From positions 1 to 12,402 of the forward strand of contig CALAGF010000146.1 in assembly GCA_937892345.1 (NCBI GenBank): DNA of 12,402 bases, in the 5' to 3' direction. The stretch comes from an uncultured Rhodocyclaceae bacterium (GTDB taxonomy: Bacteria > Pseudomonadota > Gammaproteobacteria > Burkholderiales > Rhodocyclaceae). Shown one piece after another: positions 6,212-12,222 of this stretch; position 1 is the stretch's first letter; every line of letters begins with the position of its first letter. Both the position numbers and the translations under genes were made by a program. The notes under the pieces are model-generated. The model searched no databases. It was given only the letters and a program-made list of their open reading frames with translations, and was not told the DNA's origin.

Positions 6212-6922
6212 ATGAAAGCGCCACTGTGGGTAGTTGTGGTCTATTTTTGCTTTCTTCCTAAATTTTCGTCTGCCGGCAGCGATTCGTACGAATCGCTGCT
6301 AAAGCAATATGAGGCCAAAGATGAGGCAGTAATAAGCTCAGAGGAAGGCCAAATGGATGGTGAGCACTTTCTCGCGGTAATTGCCAAACAAGAAATGGGG
6401 CTGTTACTGGTGCTGTTCAGGCGAGACTCCATGCGACACATCGGCGTTGGAAAAATCAAATTACGCGACTCGCCGCCGTCCTTGTCCACTGTCGCAATCG
6501 CAAAGAACTCGATATTTGTAGAAACAAGTTCTTGCCACCATGGATGTACTGACACGAGGTATCAATTCAAGAACGTTGGCAGTCTGATCAAACTAGTCGG
6601 AATCGAATCACAGAATGAAACCTGGTGCTCCTACTACGACGAGAAGAATGCCCCGCCGGATTGCAATAACTCGGTCCGATCCGGAAACAGCCACAACCTT
6701 CTTTCATCGACTACGATTTGTTGGTCTGAAATAGAACCGAAAGACAAGTCACCGTCAAATCTCCCGAAACAATACCAACCAAGAGGTGCTCAGCACAAAA
6801 TGACATTTTCGAAAGTTGATTTACCATTGCTCGACGGTTTCAATCTGGACAAATTCCCGCTTCCCAAGTCCTGTTACTTTGATTACAAAAACAGAGTTCA
6901 TGTTTATGAACCCAATCCCTAA
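6212..6922 (+). CDS. Secreted or periplasmic protein of unknown function
   Basis: This 236-residue protein has a signal peptide: MKAPLWVVVVYFCFLPKFSS, with likely cleavage after A21 (SSA, then GSD). The mature part has six cysteines (108, 112, 139, 151, 170, 221), an even number consistent with disulfides in the periplasm. Alternating short strands such as HFLAVIAKQEMGLLLVLFRR and a TRYQFKNVGSLIKLVGIES...NSHNLLSSTT segment recall a broad set of small exported beta-rich proteins with a YxF...LIGxE...NxLTG pattern, but no named family is assigned. GGGACGAG lies about five bases before the ATG. The gene stands alone with non-coding sequence on both sides and has more AT-rich codon use than the backbone genes, suggesting separate acquisition. 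Its function is unknown. Confidence 0.72.
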   Translation: MKAPLWVVVVYFCFLPKFSSAGSDSYESLLKQYEAKDEAVISSEEGQMDGEHFLAVIAKQEMGLLLVLFRRDSMRHIGVGKIKLRDSPPSLSTVAIAKNSIFVETSSCHHGCTDTRYQFKNVGSLIKLVGIESQNETWCSYYDEKNAPPDCNNSVRSGNSHNLLSSTTICWSEIEPKDKSPSNLPKQYQPRGAQHKMTFSKVDLPLLDGFNLDKFPLPKSCYFDYKNRVHVYEPNP

Positions 6923-7229
6923 CCTAGCTCAATCTCGCTCCCTTCTGTCGATGATGCCAAGCGCTAAAGCCGTGCAGGCCGGTGAGTGACCGCTTCCCAT
7001 GAGTGGCTATGGCCGCAATGGGTCGGGAGTTCGCGTTCGTCTGGCTGGAAAGCTGACCGTCACCGCTCCGGTGGCTTGAACGTCAGTTGACTGCGAAACG
7101 CCTGTCACTCATCTGGCGACGGCTTTACGGCAGCTCAGGCCGAGGACCTGAAATTACCTCTTCGGCAGATTTCGAAGTGAAGCTGTCGTTCAAGTGACAG
7201 CACTCGAGAGACAGTAAATTTCCGCTTCT
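6923..7229. other. Non-coding stretch after the secreted-protein gene
   Basis: No gene or RNA is supported. The sequence (for example TGGCTATGGCCGCAATGGGT at 7007-7026) has the feel of the dispersed non-coding DNA seen in Pseudomonas. One small hairpin is visible at 7182-7201: GCTGTC and GACAGC around an 8-base loop. Confidence 0.4.
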
Positions 7230-7395
7230 GGCCGATTGTGTTGAAAAACTCGGTTTTTCTAGACCGCTGTGGAGCACTCAGAAAATCGACCTTCACAATC
7301 GCTTTGTATTCGATGATTGCTATATCGGGAATATCAAACCGTCCCCGAAAAATGGGCTAAAAGAGTAGCGTTTGGGTTTTTCAACACAATCGGCC
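7230..7395. mobile_element. MITE-like element bounded by 20-bp inverted repeats
   Basis: GGCCGATTGTGTTGAAAAAC (7230-7249) is repeated as its exact reverse complement at 7376-7395, giving a 166-bp element with perfect 20-bp ends and no coding capacity. The left end also forms a nested hairpin, GAAAAAC-TCG-GTTTTTC (7243-7259). Related ends are, to my recollection, common near insertion-sequence scars in Pseudomonas. No target-site duplication is obvious on either side. It is either a non-autonomous transposable element or a residue of a larger insertion sequence. Confidence 0.6.
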
Positions 7396-7551
7396 GACAG
7401 CACGTATTCGACCAGATTCCCGATAGCTGTCGTTGGTTAATCCTAGTGGCGGCTTCCGGTTCGCTAGCCAATCAGGCTCTTCCCGGGCCGAAGCGGACGT
7501 TCATCTCCAGTTCCGACTGGGCAGGGTAGGCAGGCTTGAGCATACAAAAAT
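7396..7551. other. Non-coding spacer before the partition-operon terminator
   Basis: Nothing coding is supported. Short pieces such as CCGAAGCGGACGTTCATC (7487-7504) again look like dispersed Pseudomonas intergenic sequence. Confidence 0.35.
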
Positions 7552-7577
7552 AAAGCCTCCAATCGATTGGAGGCTTT
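7546..7577 (-). terminator. Intrinsic terminator of the repB-parA-parB transcript
   Basis: Positions 7552-7577 form a fully palindromic 26-mer: AAAGCCTCC, AATCGATT, GGAGGCTTT. Leftward it continues into TTTATTTTTG, a clear T tract. It sits about 34 bp past the parB stop, so it ends the partition transcript. Confidence 0.85.
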
Positions 7578-7610
7578 GTCAGCAGCCTGAGACGCCCCGG
7601 AGGGCGTTTG

Positions 7611-8594
7611 TTATTGAGCAATCAGGGTATCCAGGTTGTCTTCGATCAATTTCTTAAGTTTTCCGACGTCCAGTCCATCAGCTTGGATCTTTGCCTCACG
7701 GTCAGTGTAGGTCAGCTTGATTGGCGTACGCAAACCCGGCTTATGGATTTTGATTTCCTGACGGCGCTGCATCCGAACTGGTGTCGATTTGAACCGGGTT
7801 TCAATCCATTGGCGAATCTGGTTCTGACGAAGCTTCTCCTCGGCAAGGAGTGCGATCGCCGCTGTAAAGAGATCCGGTTCCTCGCGGGCGATGTCTTTCA
7901 AGTCGTTAGCCTGAGTTGCACCAAGAATCTTCGGATTCACTTCGAGGATGGCCTTTGCCCCAGCCGGAAAATCCTCGAACCCAAAAAGGAATCCAACAAG
8001 CTGGCGCGACACACCAAGCACCTGACCGATCTCGGCATTGGTTTTACAGAATGCGTGATCTTTGAGCAGCTTGGCATGCTTAAAGCGCTCGTAATCCGAA
8101 AGCTCCTTGCGAACAAAATTATCCGACGCCAGCGCACATGCTGCTTCCGAGTCGGACATATGGCGCACTACAACCGGCACATTGGCATGCCCAAGGCGAC
8201 GGCAGGCTTCCAAACGGTGGTGGCCAGCGATGACCTCGTAAGCGCTAGAGTCTAGCGCTCGAACGATGATCGGACTGATAACTCCAGATTGGACAATACT
8301 GGCCATCAGCGTTTCGATGTAGTCCGTGTCAGCAACAGCTCGCACCTGGTACGGAGAAGGTCGAATGCTGGATACGGCCATTTCCGTGACAGCCGACTTG
8401 GCGATGCTAGAGCCTAGCGTCTGGTTTTCGGCAACCGGAGTGGGGGCGCTAGAGTCTAGCGTTTCATCAGGCGCAGCAGGAGTAGTGCTAGAGTCTAGCG
8501 CGGTGGCAGCCGGAGCATCAGGCATGGCATCAACCACCTTCTGATCTGGCTTGCCGACCTTTCCGCTACCAATCAAACCGCTGAGTTTAGCCAT
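7611..8594 (-). CDS. parB: ParB partition protein (CTP-binding type)
   Basis: This 327-residue protein is the centromere-binding partner of ParA. Residues 1-70 form a flexible Ala/Ser/Pro linker. The ParB N-terminal fold starts at SSIRPSPYQVR (about 75) and includes GHHR (124-127), equivalent to the CTP-binding GERR motif, and NFVR (159-162), equivalent to ENxxR. A helix-turn-helix follows (about 184-205, KTNAEIGQVLGVSRQLVGFL), then a C-terminal region ending in a short dimerisation-type helix (VGKLKKLIEDNLDTLIAQ). AAGGGG just before the ATG overlaps the parA stop, so the pair is translationally linked. Four LDSS/LGSS motifs at residues 33-36, 46-49, 60-63 and 114-117 are each encoded by the same DNA palindrome. 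The last falls in the loop just before the GHHR strand. Confidence 0.92.
   Translation of the reverse strand: MAKLSGLIGSGKVGKPDQKVVDAMPDAPAATALDSSTTPAAPDETLDSSAPTPVAENQTLGSSIAKSAVTEMAVSSIRPSPYQVRAVADTDYIETLMASIVQSGVISPIIVRALDSSAYEVIAGHHRLEACRRLGHANVPVVVRHMSDSEAACALASDNFVRKELSDYERFKHAKLLKDHAFCKTNAEIGQVLGVSRQLVGFLFGFEDFPAGAKAILEVNPKILGATQANDLKDIAREEPDLFTAAIALLAEEKLRQNQIRQWIETRFKSTPVRMQRRQEIKIHKPGLRTPIKLTYTDREAKIQADGLDVGKLKKLIEDNLDTLIAQ
8241..8259. repeat. Intragenic palindrome 1 in parB (putative parS/operator)
   Basis: AGCGCTAGA, a central G and TCTAGCGCT form a perfect 19-bp palindrome centred on 8250. It encodes ALDSSA at residues 113-118 of ParB. It is the longest and most perfect of the four copies. 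Confidence 0.7.
8406..8418. repeat. Intragenic palindrome 2 in parB (one substitution)
   Basis: GCTAGAGCCTAGC differs from the other copies by one base (C for T), which breaks one palindromic pair and changes Asp to Gly (LGSS, residues 60-63). It is centred on 8412, 162 bp from copy 1. Confidence 0.6.
8447..8461. repeat. Intragenic palindrome 3 in parB
   Basis: CGCTAGA, G, TCTAGCG is a perfect 15-bp palindrome centred on 8454, 42 bp from copy 2 and about four helical turns away. It encodes TLDSS at residues 45-49. Confidence 0.68.
8487..8499. repeat. Intragenic palindrome 4 in parB
   Basis: GCTAGAGTCTAGC is a perfect 13-bp palindrome centred on 8493, 39 bp from copy 3. It encodes LDSS at residues 33-36 in the N-terminal linker. 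Confidence 0.66.
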
Positions 8595-8605
8595 GGCAAT
8601 TCCCC

Positions 8606-9685
8606 TTAGTTGCCGCGAGTGGACGGAATCGATTCGTCAAATCCGGCGAGTGTAATCTTGTAACGCCCAAGAAGCGACTTGGCCAGATCGAGCATAGCCT
8701 TTGCACCAGGGCTGCTCTGGTCTTGCTCAACCACCGCGCCCTTGCATTCGCCACCTGGCAATGCCTGCTGACGATGGAATCCGGAGAATTGCTGGATGAC
8801 GTTTTCGTTGAGCTGGTGCGGGTACTTGGCAACCAGAATCTCAAGTGCCTCCTTGGATTGCTTGTAGATCGCTGAATAGCCATTGGCGACGATTTCGACA
8901 TCAGAAGCGTGGCTCGGGTAGGCCGCATTGATCTCATCGACGTTGCCGAGAAGGATCGGAAGCGCCTTGAGGTTTTCGCGATCCAGCCAGCAAACGGCGA
9001 GCTGGGTACGGGTGGCTACCATGATGTTCATCGACAGCAGGGAGGTACCAGGAGCAGAATCGACAACGATCACGTCGTACTGCCCGAAGAAATCAGTGTT
9101 GCTGGCCAGCATGCGATCAAACACAGTTTCGCGTTGCATCTGGTTCATCAACCAGCCATCTGCGTTGGTCAGCGTGATGTCGGCAGGAATGATGTCCAAC
9201 ATACCGTCTGCGAAGACTGGGCGCACAGCCGCAGAAACATCGACCTGGCCCTTGTTGGCCACAGCCTGTTCCATCAAATGACCGATATGCGTGATGTCTG
9301 CGCTCGATGCATCGATCCCCATCATGTTGGTCAAGGAGGCCTGCGGATCCGCATCGATCATCAGGGTCTTGTAGCCCATGAATGCAAAGGCTGTCCCAAG
9401 GTTCGCCGCAACGGTGGTCTTGCCGGTACCGCCTTTGGCCATCCGGCAATTGACGACCGGAGGACGCTTCTTCTGGACTTTGGATTCATCGATCTCGTAC
9501 TGAGCGAGCTTGAGCGTACGCACGTCAGAAGGACGATAAACATGTCGAGCACCATCACCAGTCTCTTTCCCCGTCAGCTTTTTGAGCATATGCAGGGAAA
9601 TTGATGGCCAGATCAGTGCCTCACAAACAAACTTTCCTCGGAAAGTAGGGTCGCGGAGTGCGCTAACTGCTTGTGTTTCCGACAT
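8606..9685 (-). CDS. parA: ParA partition ATPase (type Ia, with N-terminal DNA-binding domain)
   Basis: This 359-residue protein is a Walker-type partition ATPase. The deviant Walker A is KGGTGKTT (84-91), Walker A' is LMIDADPQAS (108-117) and Walker B is VIVVDSAPG (205-213). About 80 residues precede the ATPase core and include a MerR/helix-turn-helix-like part (HMLKKLTGKETGDGARHVYR), as in P1-type ParA proteins that repress their own promoter. With ADP or ATP such proteins switch between repressor and nucleoid-bound motor. GGGGT lies a few bases before the ATG. The upstream spacer carries a promoter with overlapping palindromes, and parB follows after 11 bases. The full length and all motifs look intact. 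Confidence 0.93.
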   Translation of the reverse strand: MSETQAVSALRDPTFRGKFVCEALIWPSISLHMLKKLTGKETGDGARHVYRPSDVRTLKLAQYEIDESKVQKKRPPVVNCRMAKGGTGKTTVAANLGTAFAFMGYKTLMIDADPQASLTNMMGIDASSADITHIGHLMEQAVANKGQVDVSAAVRPVFADGMLDIIPADITLTNADGWLMNQMQRETVFDRMLASNTDFFGQYDVIVVDSAPGTSLLSMNIMVATRTQLAVCWLDRENLKALPILLGNVDEINAAYPSHASDVEIVANGYSAIYKQSKEALEILVAKYPHQLNENVIQQFSGFHRQQALPGGECKGAVVEQDQSSPGAKAMLDLAKSLLGRYKITLAGFDESIPSTRGN

Positions 9686-9703
9686 GTTTTTACCCCATTG
9701 CGA

Positions 9704-9762
9704 ATTACGATGTCTGTGATGTTATATGACACAATTAGCGATAACAATCGTTTATTACGATT
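9704..9762 (-). promoter_or_regulatory. parA promoter with overlapping palindromic operators
   Basis: Leftward, TATAAC (9726-9721) is preceded by a 17-base spacer and GATTGT (9749-9744), a fair sigma-70 promoter with a weak -35. Palindromes overlap the -35: CGAT-AACA-ATCG (9739-9750) and AATCGT-TTATT-ACGATT (9746-9762). ATTACGAT appears twice, at 9704-9711 and 9754-9761. The layout suits autorepression by ParA through its N-terminal domain, which is inferred from the P1-type family. Confidence 0.55.
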
Positions 9763-9799
9763 TTTTAATGTTTATGCTGAAATATCGCAATTGATGGAT

Positions 9800-11131
9800 T
9801 TATGCCTGACGCAACTCAAAAGCCTCTACAAGCCACGAACGGAAGGTGGCGGAAACGAGCTGTGTCTTGAGTCCCGTCTTTCGATAAGACGTCAGGGCCG
9901 GGCCTTTGAGCGATTCTGCGAACTGGTCTAGCATCTTTTGTTGCTCTTCTTCAGCTAGTCCGTCAAAACGGTCTCTAGCCTCATTGGCGAGGCTTCGGCG
10001 AAGAGATTGTTCATGTTCTGCGGCATCCGAGGCTTCCTGAACCTGCTTGGCGACCTTCTCTGCCTTCTTAGCAGCGACATCCTTCATGGCCTTTCGACCA
10101 TCGCCATAGCCGTTCTTAAGGGCCGTCTTGAGGTACGCAGCCGGAGAGTCGAGTAGAGGCAAGTTTGGCTTGCTCAACCGCTCTTCGACGACTTCCAGGT
10201 TGGCTTTGAGAGCTTCTTCGCCGTGTTTGGAAATCAGTTTTTCTGCCTCAGTGGTCGAAACGCCAAGGGAAGTGATTCGAGATAGCAGCGTGTTATCGAT
10301 AGGAGGCGGATCAAGATCAAAACTGCCCTGCTTGGCCAACTCGACGGTGAACTGGAGATCCTTAACCCATCGACCTTCCTTAAATTCGATCAGCTCGATT
10401 CGAAGGTCGGTGACCGTGTTGATTTCATCAACGGCTTTCTTGATGACGTCCCGTTTGAAATACTTGTACTCGGGCGGCGTAGCACCCTCAGCAGCGCCAG
10501 TGAGAATCTTCCACCACCACTGCCAGGTCTCGCGATTAGTGACCCCTGAGGGGTTAGTCGAATAGCGCTTGGTGATCTCGTACAACACCAGGCCACCAAT
10601 CGTCCGCAGGCTAGCTACGTAGTTGATCGGGAGGACTGTGTAATTGCTTCGAGGGTTGAGCAGCAGCTCCTTGACGCCGACTGGAAGCGAAAAGCCAACA
10701 ATCAGCTTGCCGCCACGCTTCTTCTGGCCCGTAGGAAGTGCTTCATTGGTGCCGTGGACAGTGTTATCCAAGGTAAAGCTAGGGATAAGAACGTCTGATG
10801 TGATGCCGCCGTTCTCTGTTGGCCTGATGATTTTTACGGACTGAAGTTCATCTAGGCTCTCGCGCAGCAGTTCGTAGTCACGCGAGTTGAATTTGGCGTC
10901 CTTGACGATCTTGGCCACATCAACCCAATATTTGCCCTCAGCATCCTCTTCGCCACGCATGCGTTGCGCGTAGTACAAAAGGACGTTGATCATCTTCCGG
11001 CTCAGAAGCGACAAGTGGCCTGATTGGACTCGATAGCCAATCTCCGTATTGTGCTTTCTGACCTCGCGACCACGCTCAGCCACAACAAGGGCTGCTTTTT
11101 CAGTCGACGAGGAATTGGATTTTTGCGCCAT
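9800..11131 (-). CDS. repB: RepB-type replication initiator (Rep_3 family)
   Basis: This 443-residue protein is the plasmid initiator, which binds iterons and opens the origin. The Rep_3 double winged-helix region spans about residues 28-260: VQSGHLSLLSRKMINVLLYY, DYELLRESLDELQSVKIIRP, LYEITKRYSTNPSG and a second wing with EYKYFKRDVIKKAVDEINTV. It is longer than typical family members (about 250-350 residues). The C-terminal part includes a conserved-looking PAAYLKTALKNGYGDGRKAM, then a charged, Lys/Glu/Ala-rich probable coiled coil (about 350-410). No good ribosome-binding site precedes the ATG; an inverted repeat of iteron-like half sites lies there instead, suggesting tight autoregulation. 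The gene reads away from the iterons towards parA, with no terminator visible between them. Confidence 0.92.
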   Translation of the reverse strand: MAQKSNSSSTEKAALVVAERGREVRKHNTEIGYRVQSGHLSLLSRKMINVLLYYAQRMRGEEDAEGKYWVDVAKIVKDAKFNSRDYELLRESLDELQSVKIIRPTENGGITSDVLIPSFTLDNTVHGTNEALPTGQKKRGGKLIVGFSLPVGVKELLLNPRSNYTVLPINYVASLRTIGGLVLYEITKRYSTNPSGVTNRETWQWWWKILTGAAEGATPPEYKYFKRDVIKKAVDEINTVTDLRIELIEFKEGRWVKDLQFTVELAKQGSFDLDPPPIDNTLLSRITSLGVSTTEAEKLISKHGEEALKANLEVVEERLSKPNLPLLDSPAAYLKTALKNGYGDGRKAMKDVAAKKAEKVAKQVQEASDAAEHEQSLRRSLANEARDRFDGLAEEEQQKMLDQFAESLKGPALTSYRKTGLKTQLVSATFRSWLVEAFELRQA

Positions 11132-11143
11132 GATTCGGCATCA

Positions 11144-11173
11144 TGCACCATAGGTGAATTTGGTGCAATCACC
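11144..11173. promoter_or_regulatory. Inverted iteron half-sites at the repB start (putative autorepression operator)
   Basis: TGCACCA (11144-11150) and TGGTGCA (11161-11167) are exact reverse complements with a 10-base spacer. Nested inside are CACC-ATA-GGTG (11146-11156) and GGTG-CAAT-CACC (11162-11173). CACCT is the conserved end of the iterons, so these inverted half sites fit the Rep_3 rule that monomers bind direct repeats and dimers bind inverted ones to repress rep. The site starts 13 bp before the repB ATG. Confidence 0.6.
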
Positions 11174-11187
11174 TAAGATCAGCACCA

Positions 11188-11513
11188 TTTCACTTATCGC
11201 TCACCTGTCGGCATTTCCTTTTTTCATCACCTAAGTATGGGGAGAAATCCATTTCCTTTTACTCTCACCTGACCAGATTGGAACATAATTTCCTTTCTAG
11301 CTCACCTGAGATCTGTTTCCTTTTTGACTCACCTAAACGCATTTCCCGAATAGCTCACCTAAGCGACGATACAGGGTCTATTTCCTTGATCGCTCACTTA
11401 AAGGCCTTTGTTTCCCGGATGACTCACCCAAATTTCCCGGATAACTCACCTGAGTACGCAGACTTTCCTGCAAAGCTCACTCCAAGCGCTAGCATTTCCC
11501 GCAGCGCTCACCA
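11188..11513 (+). repeat. Main iteron array (11 direct repeats), replication origin
   Basis: Eleven 19-bp direct repeats follow the consensus TTTCC, seven variable bases, RCTCACCT. They start at 11188, 11214, 11252, 11289, 11316, 11342, 11381, 11411, 11433, 11464 and 11495. The first (TTTCACTTATCGCTCACCT) and the one at 11214 are the most diverged. Start-to-start spacing ranges from 22 to 39 bp, so phasing on the helix is irregular. These are the expected RepB binding sites. A further partial copy (ATTCCC) begins near 11516. Confidence 0.88.
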
Positions 11514-11621
11514 AAATTCCCAGAAAGCCTTGTGCAGCAAGGGTTTGGCCTTCCTTAATCTTGTTTACTTAAGCTTGTAGACTTAATAAATCACTCAACA
11601 GGAAAGAGTGTTTTGTTTTTG
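11514..11621. other. AT-rich segment between iteron groups (candidate DNA unwinding element)
   Basis: About 100 bp, AT-rich from 11555 onward, separate the main array from two more iterons. The segment holds TTAAG and CTTAA around an 8-base spacer (11570-11587) and CACTC and GAGTG (11592-11610), both able to form small hairpins. It is the best candidate for the melting region. No good DnaA box (TTATNCACA) is seen in or near it. Confidence 0.45.
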
Positions 11622-11695
11622 TTTCCTTTTTTGCTCACCCAAAAGCATAAGACGCGTGCTGAACCGCCGCAAACCATTTCCTTTTCGACTCACCT
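11622..11695 (+). repeat. Two further direct iterons
   Basis: TTTCCTTTTTTGCTCACCC (11622-11640) and TTTCCTTTTCGACTCACCT (11677-11695) match the main array consensus in the same orientation, 108 bp beyond it. Confidence 0.82.
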
Positions 11696-11715
11696 ATATC
11701 GTCATTGCTATGTTC

Positions 11716-11735
11716 AGGTGAGCTTTTACGTGAAA
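11716..11735 (-). repeat. Inverted iteron, 20-bp variant
   Basis: On the minus strand this reads TTTCACGTAAAAGCTCACCT, an iteron with one extra base in the spacer, facing the two preceding iterons. Confidence 0.6.
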
Positions 11736-11814
11736 GTGTGTGTAAGCGCTTGCTGATGTTTCATTAGGCGTATTTGTGTGATTTTCAAACCGTTGCTTCA
11801 CCCGTACAGGGGAT

Positions 11815-11834
11815 AGGTGAGCGTCTACGGGAAG
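11815..11834 (-). repeat. Second inverted iteron, 20-bp variant
   Basis: On the minus strand this reads CTTCCCGTAGACGCTCACCT. It shares the one-base-longer spacing with the copy at 11716 and marks the far edge of the origin repeats. Confidence 0.55.
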
Positions 11835-11848
11835 TCCTCTTAGGTAAG

Positions 11849-12043
11849 GTGTCGTTCCGCTTCTACGTGGGCAATCCTCCTGTTGCTGCACCTCAATTTA
11901 ACCTGCTTACCAAGGCTGAATACACGGGGCCTGCATCCGTAGCCAGTTTCGAACAACAGGTGCAGGTGCTCGTGCTCCAAGCCGAATTCAGCCTGTCCAG
12001 CTTGAAGTTACAGGAGCGATCGTTACTGATGATCCGGTTGTGA
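11849..12043 (+). CDS. Possible small protein of unknown function, upstream of a membrane protein
   Basis: From the GTG at 11849 this frame encodes 64 residues (VSFRFYVGNPPVAAPQFNLL, then TKAEYTGPASVASFEQQVQV). The frame is open back to a TTG at 11774, but that part overlaps an inverted iteron. No family is recognised and the ribosome-binding signal is poor. The main support is that its TGA overlaps the ATG of the next frame by one base (TGATG), as in coupled genes. An alternative is a single decayed gene split by a frameshift near 11985, since the second frame also reads plausibly upstream (PVQLEVTGAIVTDDPVVM). Confidence 0.33.
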   Translation: MSFRFYVGNPPVAAPQFNLLTKAEYTGPASVASFEQQVQVLVLQAEFSLSSLKLQERSLLMIRL

Positions 12044-12222
12044 TGCGCTTGCTACAGAAGATCAAGGCGAAGACTGACAGCATTACTGGCTATACATGGC
12101 TGGGAATTGTGGTTTTGCTGGCGCTTTATATGATGCTCAAAACCAAGCGGGCTAACGTTCGGCGGAGCAGGGCACTCAAGGTAGTCAGGGAGCCGACCTT
12201 GCGAGAACAGAATGATCGGTAG
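12043..12222 (+). CDS. Possible small single-pass membrane protein
   Basis: This 59-residue frame starts MRLLQKIKAKTDSITGYTWL and has one clear hydrophobic segment (WLGIVVLLALYMML, about residues 19-32), followed by a strongly basic stretch (KTKRANVRRSRALK). The positive-inside rule puts the C-terminus in the cytoplasm. The ATG overlaps the preceding stop. No family is recognised. It faces the partial minus-strand frame to its right and overlaps it tail to tail by 38 bases. Confidence 0.38.
   Translation: MRLLQKIKAKTDSITGYTWLGIVVLLALYMMLKTKRANVRRSRALKVVREPTLREQNDR

Noticed and set aside
7608..8255. A 215-residue plus-strand open frame opposite parB
   Set aside because: It is antisense to a clear parB gene with intact motifs; the frame is a shadow of parB codon use.
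8909..9604. A 231-residue plus-strand open frame opposite parA
   Set aside because: parA on the other strand has all Walker motifs; the antisense frame has histidine-rich shadow composition and no start signal.
11278..11580. A 100-residue plus-strand open frame inside the iterons
   Set aside because: It is the translation of the repeat array itself (recurring ISRxAH-type peptides) and has no independent support.
11188..11695. CRISPR array
   Set aside because: The 19-bp repeats are degenerate in the middle, separated by only about 3-20 bp, and sit beside a Rep_3 initiator; they are iterons.
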